Of a stretch of DNA of 52,993 nt, positions 23,022-33,374 are shown piece by piece; position 1 is the first letter of the stretch; the number at the start of each line of letters is the position of its first letter. The notes beneath the pieces were generated by a model. The model ran no database searches and was not told the DNA's origin. It worked only from the letters and a program-made list of their open reading frames with translations. Origin of the DNA: Parvularia atlantis (lineage: Eukaryota > Opisthokonta > Rotosphaerida). The stretch spans positions 1 through 52,993 of the forward strand of contig CALSCO010000804.1 in assembly GCA_943704415.1 (NCBI GenBank), given 5' to 3'. A program made the translations under genes and the position numbers.

Positions 23022-26000
23022 ATGGACGTCGCTGGCTGGCAGTCCCCGCCGCGCTCGAACGCCGACGCGCCCGCCGCCGACGGGTCGCCGGGGCTCAAGC
23101 GGCGCAACAGCTCGTCGTCCTGTGAGCCGCCCGCCGCGCGCGTCGGCCGTGCTGCCGCTCACGCGCACGACGACGCAGCCACCGCCAGCAGCGCCGACGG
23201 CAGTGCCGGCAGCCCCGAGGACGGCGCGCAGCTGCACTCGGCGCGCGTCAGCCTGTCGGCGCTGTCGGCCGCCGCGCCGGCCGAGATCGCGCACGCCTCG
23301 GCAATGCACATGGTGCGGCAACAGCCTCGCCGCTCCTCGCGTGCTGCTGACGCGGCGGCAGATCCACGACGCCGACGAGCACCGCATGGTCGTCGAGACC
23401 GTGCCCGTCTTCACCAGCTCGCGCGTGCTCAAGGACGCCCTGCGCGCCCCGACGCGCTTCACCGACTACGTCTCGGCCAGCATCCCGTCGCCGCTGCACG
23501 TACGTGGCCGGGGCGGCGTGCGCGGGGCCCTCGGGGCTCACGCGCGCGACACTGCATAGACGCACGCTGTCGCCACGTCTCCCGTCGCCGACGCGCCCGT
23601 CGGTTCGCCCTCCGTTTCGCGCGACGCACATGGCACTTATTCCCGGCTCGCGCGCGCAGCTCACCATCACACCAAGCAGCTGTCGAGCGACTCGGCCGGC
23701 GGGGCGCCGTCGCCCATGTCGAGCACGGCGATGAACGGGCCGTCAAACGTGTCGTCCTCGTCGTCGTCCGAGAACGCCTCGCCGGCTCAATCGCCGTCCG
23801 CCTCGCCGTCGTCGTCGCCGTCGATGGGCCGGCACCCGACGCGGCCGTGGCTGCCGAGGTGCGCTCGTTCGCCAGCCCGCAAGTGACCGCAGCGCGCTCT
23901 CTCTCTCACACGCACACACACGCGCGCGCGGGCAGCTCGGCCGTCGTGCGCTCGCCGCTGCCCAACTTTTCCAAGCCGATTGAGAAGCCCGCCCCCACCG
24001 GCGCGGCCCCGCCCAAGCCCGACGAGCCGCCGGCCATCGTCGTCGAGCCACCGACGCCGCCCTCGGCCGTGCCGCCCTCGCCCTCGTCGATGATGGCCGT
24101 GAATGCGCCGCCAGCGCTGGTCGTGATGGACGAGTCGAGCGAATCGAGCGGCCCGAGTGGGTCCTCGCCCAGCGGCAGCACGGAGAGCCTCAGCAGCCAC
24201 GAGGTGGAGCACGAGCGCGACCACGAGCAGCGGCGCCAGGAGCACGGCAGCCAGCGCGACCAGAAACCGAGCGAGAACGGCGACGGTGTGCGGTCGCGCC
24301 AGCTGCCGCGCACGTCGCCGCTGACGGCCGTCCGCAGAAGAATCCGGTGACAAGACAGCGGTGGGCTCGCTGCGCGCGACAGCACGGCGGAAGCGGCGCG
24401 CAAGTATCGCCGTGTGGTCGGACCCGCGGCTGATCGAGCTCGCGCAGGGCAACGCGCCGTGCGTGCTGCTTTGCGCTTGCCGACGTGCGAGGCTTGACCG
24501 CTGTGTGCGCGTGCGCAGCGCGTTGCTGTCGAACCTGAGTGCGAGCATGCCGATGGACGAGGACGCCGTCGCGAGCGCCCGCGCAGACCGCTCGGGCCTC
24601 GACGCGCTGCCCGTGTCGATCATGGTCACGATTTTGTCGTACCTGAGCACTCAGTGCGTCTGTGCCGCCTTTCTGCGCGCCCCGGGGCTGACACGCGGCG
24701 CAGGGAGCGGCTCGTCAACAGGAGAGTGTGCCGGCGATGGCTGGAGCTGCTTCAGAGCCCACCGCTGGCGCAGGCCGTTGACCTCACGCCGCTGCACAAG
24801 GCCGTCAACGACGCCGTACTGAAAACGATCGGCCACATCTACCGGCCGGTACGGAGGCTACGGGCACTCGCCGGGTGCGCCGACTGAGCCGCGCGCGAAC
24901 GCAGCACCTGCGGCAACTCGTCCTGCGCAACTGCTGGCACGTGAGTGACGCGGGCGTGCGGGGCGCGGTCGCGCCGTCGCCCAACGTCGAGGTGCTCGAC
25001 CTGAACTCGTGCTGGGAGCTGACCGACGCCGGCATGGGCGCGCTCGCCGAGGCGTGCCCGTCGCTCAAGTGCATCGACTTGTCGAACTGCAAGAAGGTGC
25101 GCGGCCTGCGCTGGCACGCCGCGTGCGCACACCCCCTGACCGGCTCGCGCGCCAGATGACCGACGCAACGATTAGCAAGCTGCTCGCGTCGGCGTCGGGA
25201 CTCGAGGAGCTCAAGCTGTCGTACTGCAAGTCGTTGACCAACGCGACCATGGACAGCATCATCAGGCTCGGGCGGTGCGTCGTGTGAGCGTGTGCGATCG
25301 GCATGCGCCTGACCGAGCGCCCATGCCGTGCAGCAACCTGCGCGTGGTCAACTTGCAGCGGTGCACGGGCGTGACGGACGACGGCTTTGCGCCGTTCCGC
25401 GACCCGGCCGTGCCGCGGAGCAAGCTCGCCGTGCTCGTGCTGTCCGACTGCAGCTTCCTGACCGACGGTGTGTGTCGCATGCAGAGTGGTGGCGGCGTGC
25501 TGACTTCTGCGTTTGCTGCAGCTGCGCTCGAGTCGATCGCGATGGGCTGCCCCGAGATGCGCGTGCTCAACCTCTCGTTTTGCTGCGCCCTGTCGCCCGC
25601 CGGGCTCGAGTTTCTTCCGCTGCACTGCCCGCGGCTGGAGACGCTCGACCTGGTGCGCTGCGGCAGCGCGAGGCCGTGCACCGGACGTGCCGCTGACGCG
25701 CGGTCGCAGTCGTTCTGCGGTCTCGCCGTGTCGGACGAGTCGGTGCAGAAGCTCACGGCAGGGCTGCCCCGGCTGAAGAAGCTGAGCGTGCGGTGCGTGC
25801 GGCGCGGGTGGCGACGCGCCACAGCGGACAACGCTCACGCGCGGCCGGCCGACAGGGGCTGCGTGCAGGTCACCAACGCAGGGCTGTCGGCCTCGCTGGA
25901 CCAGGCATCGTCGCTGCGCATGCTGAACGTGTCGTCGTGCCGGTCGCTGGACCTCGCCGCGGTCGCCGTGCCGCCGTCTGTGACGCTCCTGCCGGGTGCG

Positions 26001-26161
26001 TGCTGGTGCGGGCGCGAGGCGTGCCGTGCTCACGCACTGGGCTCGCAGGCAACGTGCCGCTCGAGAACTTTGACACGCTCGGGCACTTTGTCTCGCTGCC
26101 GTGGACGTCCAAGCCGCGCCGGTTTAGCTACATGCTGCCCGCGGCCCCTGCACCGCGGTAG
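23022..26161 (+). CDS. F-box/LRR (FBXL-type) protein with long Ser/Pro-rich N-terminus (possibly two genes)
   Basis: FBXL proteins bring substrates to SCF ubiquitin ligases: the F-box binds Skp1 and the LRR binds substrate. The F-box is LDALPVSIMVTILSYLSTQ spliced to ERLVNRRVCRRWLELLQSP (around 24600-24770). It is followed by at least six cysteine-containing LRRs: LRQLVLRNCWHVSDAGV, VEVLDLNSCWELTDAGM, LEELKLSYCKSLTNATM, LRVVNLQRCTGVTDDG, MRVLNLSFCCALSPAG and LRMLNVSSCRSLDL. The protein ends FSYMLPAAPAPR. Upstream, exons from 23022 (MDVAGWQSPPRSN) encode a disordered Ser/Pro/Ala region with one compact stretch, HRMVVETVPVFTSSRVLKDA, which I do not recognise. A frame through RRASIAVWSDPRLIELAQ stays open and can be spliced in phase to the F-box exon, and there is no lower-GC spacer, so I treat it as one gene. 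The alternative is a second gene starting at ATG 24547 or 24553. F-box/LRR part: 0.9; joined model: about 0.55. Confidence 0.65.
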
Positions 26162-26217
26162 CGCTTCCTGCCGTGTTTCTGCACGCAGATTCAGATCTTG
26201 TACAGCACGCTGTCCTC

Positions 26218-27340
26218 ATGCGAAGCACCGTGCGCGACGCGGCATCGGGCGCGTTGGCCGTGGCGCGCCGCTTCACGGTCGACGCGGCGTCGGCGGCTGC
26301 GGGCCTGACGCTGCTCGAGTACGTCGCGCGCGAGGTGCCGCGGCTGCAGCGTGCGCAGATCGAGCGCCTGCTGGCGAACCCGGCTGCGCTTGTGCCGCTC
26401 GAGCCCGCGGCGCCGCTCGTCCCGGCCACGCGTGTGTGGGCCGGCCTGACGTTCGAGCTGCGCAAGACGTACGCGGGCGACCGCGAGGAGCCCGGGCCGC
26501 TGCCGGTGCTGCACGCGGACGAGGCGGTGCTCGTGGTCAACAAGGCGCGCGTCCCCGGCGCATTTGTCCCGCGCGCGCACGGCTGACGGGCGTGTGCGTG
26601 CGCGCGCGCAGCCGGCGGGCCTGACGTGCCACCCGTCCAGGGGCTACTTTGTCTCGACCGTCGTGGGCGCGCTCGCGACGCACCACCGCCTGCCGAACGG
26701 GTTTGTGCCGGGCCTGGCGCACCGGCTTGACCGCGAGACGAGCGGCGTGCTCGTGCTAGGCCTGAGCACGGAGCACACGCGCTCGCTCACGCGCGCCTTT
26801 GAGACGCGCCGCGTGGCCAAGGAGTACCTCGCGCTGTGCGAGGGCGCGGCGCCGGCCGGGCTCGAGATTGACCTGCCGCTGCGCATCGCCGGCGGCACGT
26901 CGCCCGTGCGCGTGCGCGCCGTCGTCGACCGCGAGCACGGCAAGCCCGCGCGGACGTCAGTGGCGCTCGTGCGGCGCTTCCAGGACGCGGCGGGCCGGCC
27001 GCTCTCGCTCGTGCGCTGCGTGCCGCACACGGGCCGCCAGCACCAGATCCGCGCGCACCTGCACGCGGCGGGCCTGCCCATCGTCGGCGACAAGTTGTAC
27101 GGGCTGGACGAAGGCATCTTCCTGCGCCTGACGACGTCACCGGGGCGGCCGGCGGCGCCGGGGCAGTACGACGACGCGCTCACGCCGGAGGACCGTGAGC
27201 GGTTGCGCGTGTGGCGGCAAGCACTGCACGCGTCGCGGCTGACGCTCGAGCACCCGCTCACGCATGAGCCCGTCACGTTCGAGGCGCCGCTGCCGCCCGA
27301 GCTGCGTGCGCTGGTCGACGGCCTGCTCGAGCTGAGCTGA
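26218..27340 (+). CDS. RluA-family RNA pseudouridine synthase
   Basis: These enzymes isomerise specific uridines in rRNA, tRNA or mRNA to pseudouridine. Two exons. The first encodes an S4-like N-terminal region ([20 protein letters not shown], typical of RluA proteins) ending in VLVVNK. The second begins [11 protein letters not shown], rebuilding the motif VVNKPAGLxxHPS. The catalytic signature is [16 protein letters not shown] (Asp is the nucleophile; around 26730). It is followed by [26 protein letters not shown] and [11 protein letters not shown]. The C-terminus ends [12 protein letters not shown]. The intron appears to start with GC directly after AAC AAG; a GT six bases further in is also in frame and would add Ala-Arg. 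There is no clear mitochondrial presequence. It is convergent with NudC, 52 bp away. Confidence 0.92.
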
Positions 27341-27392
27341 GTGCGCTTGCCAATGGCCTGCATGAGCTGTAAAATGTAAGAAACACGGGTGC

Positions 27393-28184
27393 TCACTGCA
27401 GCTTGGCATTGGAGAACTGCCGTCGCGCGCATCGTCAGCCGCGCCCAACACCGCCCGAGTTTGACGCACGTCCATCTCCGGGTGGGCCGCCTTGAACTTC
27501 TCAAACAGGCGCGCCTTCTCCTGCTCCTCGCTCGTCGGGAGACCCGCGGCCTTCTGGCGCTGATCGTACTGGCGCGGTACGCGCGACGGCGTGAGGCCGA
27601 CCTGCCCGCGCGGGGCACGGCGCGCCGCACCATCATCTTCTCGACCATCGTGCGCGTGCTCGGGTCCAGGTCGTCCAGCTTCGAGTTCTCGGGCTCAATC
27701 TTGGTCGTGTCGATCTCGGGCTCGCCCACGAGCACGCTCTTCCACCACTCCATCGTCGCGACCTTCTGCAGCTCGATCAGGACCTCCTTGCCGGTGTCTG
27801 CACGGCCCCGTCAGCATTCGCGTTTGCGCGCGCGCGCGCGTGCGCAGTCGGCCGCACCGAGGCTCCACGTGCTCTCGGCGACCTTGACGGGTTTGTGCAG
27901 CTCACCCTGTGTGTATGCGCGCGTGGACGTAAGCGGGCCGGCAGCCTGGTGCAGCGGCGACGGCGACGCACGTCGAGGATCGGCGGCCGCCCCTTGAGCC
28001 CGACGCGCAGGTGCGCCTTGGTGATGGCCACGTCCAGGTCGCGCCCCTTGGTGCCAGGCGGGACGGGCACGGTCAGCGTCACGTCCTGCAGCGTCTGCAC
28101 CCACTTGTACGGCAGCCCTGGCCGCGCGCGCGCGCCGCGTCACGTTCGCTTCTCGCGGCTTCGGCACGCACCTTCCTGGCCCAT
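27393..28184 (-). CDS. NUDC: NudC nuclear-movement protein (CS/p23 domain)
   Basis: NudC is an Hsp90 co-chaperone that stabilises LIS1/dynein-pathway and other beta-propeller proteins. On the minus strand the protein opens MGQE, then directly [19 protein letters not shown], the first strands of the CS domain. It continues with [20 protein letters not shown], a short exon with [12 protein letters not shown], then [39 protein letters not shown] and [20 protein letters not shown]. The last exon junction rebuilds HPEMDFSNAKLQ-stop, matching the vertebrate end HPEMDFSKAKFN. About six exons. The N-terminal NudC_N helix and coiled coil of animal NudC are absent: the CS domain starts by about residue 5. 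Either an upstream exon is missed or this is a short form. It is divergent from the rhodanese gene with 184 bp between. Confidence 0.92.
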
Positions 28185-28368
28185 CACAGTAGACTTTGGC
28201 TGCCAAATGCTTTCCCGGAGTGCACGCCTCTTACAAAGGTGCCTAATTAACCTCAAGTGCACAATTGTTGCGCGGCGTCAGTGAGGTTAGTATGTTACAG
28301 ACAGGCTGACTTTCGCATCCATTGTGCATCAGAGGTTAAAAGCGCGAAAAGGTCTCCAGCGTGCGATC

Positions 28369-28812
28369 ATGATGCTCGCGCTGACGACATCCTCGCTGCG
28401 CCGGCTGCACACGACCGCGCCGCTGCGGCGCGCGTTCCTGCGCCTGGTCGAGGAGGCGCGCGCGCGCGTGCCCGAGGTCACGCCGCAGGCCGCGCAGCAG
28501 CTGGCCGAGAGCGACCCGCGCACGGTCCTGGTCGACACCCGCGAGCAGAGCGAGTGGCACGCCAAGCGCATCCAGCACCCGCGCGTCGTGCATCTATCCA
28601 AGGGCGTGATCGAACGCGACGTCGAGAAGGTTGTGCGCGACACGACCACGCCGATCGTGACCTACTGCGCCGGCGGCCTGCGCTCGCTGCTCGCGGCCGA
28701 GTCGCTCCAACGCATGGGCTTCTCGAACGTGCGCTCGATGGCTGGCGGCATCGACCTGTGGGAGCGCGCGGGGCTGCCGGTCGACGCGACGCCGCTCGCG
28801 CCGAAGAAGTGA
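28369..28812 (+). CDS. Single-domain rhodanese (sulfurtransferase), probably mitochondrial
   Basis: Rhodaneses carry sulfur on an active-site Cys, moving it from thiosulfate or persulfides to thiol acceptors. This intronless 147-residue protein has one rhodanese domain: VTPQAAQQL, VLVDTREQSEWHAKRI, HLSKGVIE, and the active loop IVTYCAGGLRSLLAAESL with Cys at about residue 100. It ends in GFSNVRSMAGGIDLWERAGL. The first ~26 residues (MMLALTTSSLRRLHTTAPLR) are rich in Arg, Ser and Thr with no acidic residues, like a mitochondrial targeting sequence. The start is the first of two tandem ATGs. The six-residue active loop after Cys is the size typical of GlpE-like/thiosulfate-type rhodaneses, not the longer Cdc25 loop. 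The gene is convergent with the MFS gene, 69 bp apart. Confidence 0.9.
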   Translation: MMLALTTSSLRRLHTTAPLRRAFLRLVEEARARVPEVTPQAAQQLAESDPRTVLVDTREQSEWHAKRIQHPRVVHLSKGVIERDVEKVVRDTTTPIVTYCAGGLRSLLAAESLQRMGFSNVRSMAGGIDLWERAGLPVDATPLAPKK

Positions 28813-28881
28813 GCGCTGTACTGCAGTGTCCGTACTGTTTACTTGCGTCACGGCGTGCAGGTACACTGGGCGGTGGGCGGC

Positions 28882-30568
28882 TCACGACTCGGACGCCGAG
28901 CGCAGGAGCGCCGTGGCCTCGTGCTCGCGCTGCTTGCCCTCGTGCAGCAGCCGGTTGAACGTGGCCTCGTCCTGCGAGGGCGGGAGGACGTCCGGGTCGT
29001 CGTCGCGCGAGTCGTCGCTGTAGCGTGCGCCCTCACCGTCCTCCTCCGGCGCGCCCTTGCCCGCCGCGGGCTGCCCGCGCTGCGCGAAAAAGTACACGGC
29101 GAGCGCGCTCAGCAACAGGAGCGCGTTGAAGACGGCGAAGAGCAGGAACGGCCCTGTGCGCGAGACCGTGTCGTACATGATGCCACCAACCTTGTTGCAA
29201 ACGAGGATGCCGACCGAGCCGCACAGGCCCACGAGCCCGCCCACCGACCCGCGCAGCTTGGCCGGGGCGCGGCGCGAGGCGAGCGACTGGGCGATGACGA
29301 TCACGCCGATCTCGCCCGCGCCGATCACGCACGCGCACAGGATGCCCGCCGTGCCCGTCGGGTTCTCGACAAAGCAGATGGCGCCGTAGCCGACGGTGGC
29401 GATGGCCGCGACGAGGATCACGGGCTCGACGCCGCGGTAGCGCGAGCCGATGAAGCCTGCGACGAGCGAGAACACGAGCGCGACGGTCTGGGCGATACCC
29501 GTGATCATGCCCGCCGTCGCCGCGGCCTCGGTCTCGGTCGCGCCGTTGTCGAGCTCGTAGTCCTGCACCCACAGCGACAGGAACGTGATCAGCACGACCG
29601 AGTCGCCGCGCGCCACGAAGCCCGCCAGGAACGCCAGGCCGAGCTGCGGGTCGCGCCAGGCCGCCGTCAGCCCATCGCGCAGCATCACGAGCGGGTTGGC
29701 GTGCTCGTTGGCCTCCTGCAGGCTCGTGCGGCCCTGCAGCAGTACAAACACGACCACGCCGGCCAAGAGCACGAGGCTCGCGGTGGTCAGGTACGCGCCG
29801 TGTATCGCGTCTGCCTGGGCCAGGCCGGCCTCCTCGAGCCACTCGGGGATGCGCAGGAGGATGAGCGCGGCCAGGAGCGCGCCGCCGCCCGAAAACAGGC
29901 CCATGAAGCCCGACGCGCGGCCCTTGTCGGCGAAGGTGACGTAGTCGGCCAGCACCGCGCTGAGCATCGCCGCCGCCGCCGACGCGCCCACGGCGTACAC
30001 GAGCCGGTAAACGACCAAGACGCCGTACGAGGTCGCGTACGAGGTCAGGTAGAAGCCGAGCGCGATGAACACGAACGCGGCGGCGTAGACCACGCGCCGG
30101 CCGACCTTGTCCGACGCCACGCCCCACACCGACACGAGCGCGATGATCATTAGCTCGTTGTAGAAGCCCAGGTCGCCCGTCGCCCGCCCGATCTCGTCGT
30201 CCGGCACGCCCACGAGCACCGACAGCACGAGCTTCTGCGCCGAGTTGACGAACGTGTACGCGGCGATCTGCGCCCGCCCACGCCGCAGTCAGCGCACGGC
30301 ACAGCGCGCACGGCACGGCGCGCACCGTCATGAACACCGCGTAGTAAAACGTCGCGAGGTGCAGCACCGACACGCCCGGCGCCGTTCGCACCCACAGCAG
30401 CTGCGGTGCGCGCCGCGGCGCGTCGACCCCGGGCGCGCCCGCCGTCGCGTACTGCGTCGACAGCTCTGCGTTGCGTGCGCCGCCGTGAGCAGGCCCGCGC
30501 GCGGACGTCCCGCTGGCATGGCGCGCACCGGCCGGTGGCAGCAGGGGACGCTCACTGGATGAGTTCAT
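28882..30568 (-). CDS. Major facilitator superfamily transporter
   Basis: A polytopic membrane protein of about 540 residues with roughly 12 hydrophobic spans, encoded in two exons on the minus strand. The cytosolic N-terminus contains SSSERPLLPP, an acidic dileucine-type sorting signal that could direct it to lysosome or vacuole. The first span is VLHLATFYYAVFMT, then an intron of ~60 nt. The MFS loop 2-3 signature is VWGVASDKVGRRVVYAA. Later spans include FIALGFYLTSYATSYGVLVV, GYGAICFVENPTG and [20 protein letters not shown]-like segments. The C-terminus is a hydrophilic tail rich in Asp, Ser and Glu. A motif MGLFSGGGALLAALIL sits mid-domain. I cannot assign substrate or subfamily. It is in tandem with the Met-sulfoxide reductase gene, 99 bp downstream of its stop. 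Confidence 0.88.
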
Positions 30569-30667
30569 CCTCACGGTCCGACGGGCGACGGTCACGTGAT
30601 CGAAACTCGACCGCCAGCCCTCTCACTGGCAGGCAAGCCTGTGCACGCTCGCTCGGGCCGGCGCACG

Positions 30668-31442
30668 TCACCAGTCGTGCGGCCAGTCGACGAGCTGCAT
30701 CAGGCGCTGCGTGATCGCCTCGAGCCCGGCGCGGTCCTCCTCGTCAAAGCCGCGCAGGTTGGTCGCGTCGAGGTCAAACACGCCGACGACGTTCTGTCGC
30801 GGGGGCGCGGGGGCGGGCGCAGGGAGCACACGGGGCGTTGTTCAGCCGGCAGCGGTGGCGACTGCAGGTGCACACACGGCCCCACGCACCCCCTTGGCGT
30901 TAAACATCGGCACGACGATCTCCGAGTTAGTCTTGTCGGAGCACGCGATGTGCCCCGGGAACTCGTGCACGTCCGGCACGATCACCGTCTCCTTGCGCGC
31001 GGCCGCCGCGCCGCACACGCCGCGGCCCGGGTTGATCACGACGCACGCGACCTCGCCCTGGAACGGCCCGAGCAGCAGGCGGCCCTCGGCGTTCGTGCGG
31101 GTGTAGAAGCCGACCCAGTTGACGTGCGCCTCGCCGCGCGGGCGCAGGCCGTGGAAGACGAGCGCCGACACATTGGCCATGCCTGAGATCTGCACGTGCG
31201 TACGCGCGCGCGCGCGCCTCACCCGGTCAGCCGAGCGCGCCGAGCCGCGTGCGTCCGTCACGCACCCAGTTGCGCTCGCCCTCGAGCACGGCCTCGACCT
31301 CCTTCAGCAACGACGCGTAAAACTCGCGTTTGCTCTGCCGCACCGCCGCCGCCGCCGTCACCTCGGCGCGCCGCGGCGCGCCGAGCAGCAGCGCCGCCGC
31401 GCCCGCGAGCGCGACAGCCGCGAGGCCCGCGCTGGTCGTCAT
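30668..31442 (-). CDS. Free methionine-(R)-sulfoxide reductase (GAF-domain fRMsr)
   Basis: fRMsr reduces free Met-R-sulfoxide with thioredoxin-type electrons; it is found in bacteria, fungi and protists but not in animals. The GAF domain is read on the minus strand as FYASLLKEVEAVLEGERNW, then ANVSALVFHGL, VNWVGFYT, LLLGPFQGEVACVVI, GRGVCGAAAARKETVIVPDV, FPGHIACSDKTNSEIVVPMF, VVGVFDLDATNL and FDEEDRAGLEAITQRLM. The three family cysteines (ACVVI, GVCG, HIAC) are all present. It ends LVDWPHDW. About four exons. An N-terminal hydrophobic segment (LAAVALAGAAALLLG, residues ~7-21) precedes the domain, which is unusual for a normally cytosolic enzyme; it may be a signal anchor or targeting peptide. 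The start codon is only 23 bp from the divergent DUF2804 start. Confidence 0.92.
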
Positions 31443-31465
31443 CTTTCCAAGGCCACGTGGATCTA

Positions 31466-31955
31466 ATGGCCAAGCCGTTGCCGCGGCGCGGCCCGTCGAC
31501 GCCGGTGCTGTGGTGCCTGCGCGCGACGGCGGTGGTGCTGGCGCTGCTGTGCCTGTGGCTGGCCGTGGCCGTGCTGTGGAACTCGAGCACGGCCGCGTCG
31601 ACGCGCCATGCCGCCGTTGTCCCGTTCGACGCGACCGTGCGCGACGGGCCGGCCGAGCACCTCTACGTCGAGCCGGCGGAGGGCGCGCACGCGCACACGC
31701 ACACGCCCGGTGCCGAGGGCCTGGGCGCGCACCTCGCCTCGCTGCCGTACAACTTCGGCCGCTGGCGCCACCCCGTGCGCGACATCACCTTCGCCGACGA
31801 GGAGTCGCGCGCATTCAGCGACGCGCTCTTCCGCTTCGCGACGCACAAGCGGTGGAACTACTACGGCATCAGCACCGAGCGCTTCTTCGTGAGCATAGCC
31901 ATGGTCCAGTTCAACTACATCTCGGACATTGCCGTGACGCTGATTGACAAGGTGT

Positions 31956-32009
<54 letters not shown>

Positions 32010-33018
32010 CGCCCGCGCCCGCGCCCAAACGTGCCTCAAAACTCCGCCGCGTCAACAACGCAGAACATTGACGCCTCGCGCAAGTGGGAGTACCACGGCC
32101 GCTTCCCGTTTGGCCTGGGCATGACCATCGCGACCGCGTCGATCAACGGCTGCACCGAGTGGTCCGACTCGCTCTTCCACCTCGACCACAAGGACGTGTC
32201 GATCTGCTACGAACCGGTCGAGCGCGTGTGGCGCGGCAAGTTCGCGGTTATGGTCGAGAACAACGGCGAGACGCGCCCGCTCAGCGCGACCTTCGTCATG
32301 GCCCAGACCGACACGCTCACGCTGCTCTTCCCGCTCGACGGCTCGCGCGGCCGCCCAGCCTACGTCGACAAGATCGCTGGCGCGCCCGTCGTGGGCGAGC
32401 TGTACTGGGCCGACCACCGGCACGCGCTTGACGGCCTTGGCGCGATCGACTGGACCAAGTCACAGGCACTGCGCGAGACGCGGTGGAAGTGGGTCTCGTT
32501 CAGCGTGCCCGGCACGGTCACGATCGAGCGCGTGCAGGCCGGTGACGCGGGCGAGACCGTGGCCGAGACGATCGTGCGCGACGCTGCGGCGCAGATCGGA
32601 GTCAACCTCTCGGCCGACGTGTACGACCACCGCGGGCACTCGCAGGAGAACGCGGTCTGGGTGGACGGTGCGCGCGCGCGCTGCGCCGTGTGCCGTACTG
32701 AGCGCGTGTGCGCACTCAGGCACCATGTTCCCGCTCAACGGCGTGCGCTTTCGCGTGCCCAAGGACAATAAGGCGCGCGAGCCGTGGTCAGTGCAGTCGC
32801 TCAGCAACAGCGCGGTGCAGACGGTCGACTTTGCGTTCCGGCCGACGGGCTCGCGCGAGGACCACACGCAGGTGCCAGGCCTGCTCGTGTCGGACTACGT
32901 CATGGCCTTTGGCTACGCCAACGCGACGATCGAGTTCCGGCCGCAGCCGGACCTGCGCTACCGCGTGGCCCTGCACAACGTCTTTGGCGTGATGGAGGAC
33001 CATGTGGCCGTGTGGTGA
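31466..33018 (+). CDS. DUF2804 family membrane protein
   Basis: The function of DUF2804 is unknown; the fold resembles lipocalin/carotenoid-hydratase-like beta-barrels. The protein starts MAKPLPRRG, then a single N-terminal membrane span (LRATAVVLALLCLWLAVAVL), giving a likely type II topology with the domain in the lumen or outside. The family core follows: FGRWRHPVRDITFADEE, HKRWNYYGISTERFFVSIAM, FNYISDIAVTLID; then after a long CT-rich intron WEYHGRFPFGLGMTIATASI, RGKFAVMVENNGETRPLSAT, GAPVVGELYWADHRHALDGL, DWTKSQALRETRWKWVSFS. The end is GYANATIEF, RVALHNVFGVMEDHVAVW. The ALDWT/RGxxxxxTxWxW-type block is the DUF2804 hallmark. Three exons are visible. It shares a very short divergent promoter with the fRMsr gene. 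Confidence 0.82.
31961..32007. repeat. (CT)n microsatellite in the first DUF2804 intron
   Basis: About 23 CT units lie in the intron between TLIDK and NIDASRKWEY, just downstream of the GTGTGC donor. The pyrimidine run reads in the sense strand; the intron is about 111 nt, longer than most here because of it. Confidence 0.9.
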
Positions 33019-33374
33019 ACTCTTTGTCGTTGTCGTAACCGCGGTGCACGAGCTCACAGCTCCTTGATCTTGTGCGCGTCCGGCACAGCCGGCGCCGGCG
33101 TGCGCTTCGCCGTGCTGTACAGCGCCGCGTTCGACACAAGCGCGATGGCTGCCGCGGACGTGGTGTACGAGGCGCAGCTGGCGCGCGCTGGCGAGGTACG
33201 CGCGCAGCTTTCACGCCAACACCGTGCGCACTCACGACCGCGGCCAGACCACGACCGGCAGCCTCGCCGTCACCCGTCCGGGCGTCTACCGGCTGCGCAC
33301 CGGCGCGCGTGCGCTTCCAGCTCCTGCCGTAGCCCTAGCACTTGTACACACCCACCGCAAAAGCACACGCACGC
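33019..33374. other. Gap between convergent DUF2804 and DCAF13 genes; possible small or remnant GOLD-like reading frame
   Basis: The 356 bp between two stop codons is unusually long for a convergent pair in this window. A plus-strand frame reads VRFAVLYSAAFDTSAMAAAD (33092-33151), and after a candidate intron (gtacgc...ggccag, about 33197-33247) GSLAVTRPGVYRLRT. The GSx(7)GVYxLR pattern resembles the end of a GOLD domain. The only ATG is at 33145 and no good stop follows in that frame, so I do not call a gene. The minus strand has an open C-terminal-like stretch but no ATG. Confidence 0.25.

Noticed and set aside
24200-24330. Membrane-span-like peptide (VALAAVLLAPLLVVALVLHL) on the minus strand
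   Set aside because: It is the complement of a Glu/His/Arg-rich plus-strand stretch in the F-box gene, and no supporting exons exist on that strand.
33040-33215. Minus-strand small membrane protein ending AHKIKEL
   Set aside because: There is no ATG on that strand anywhere in the gap, and no recognisable family.
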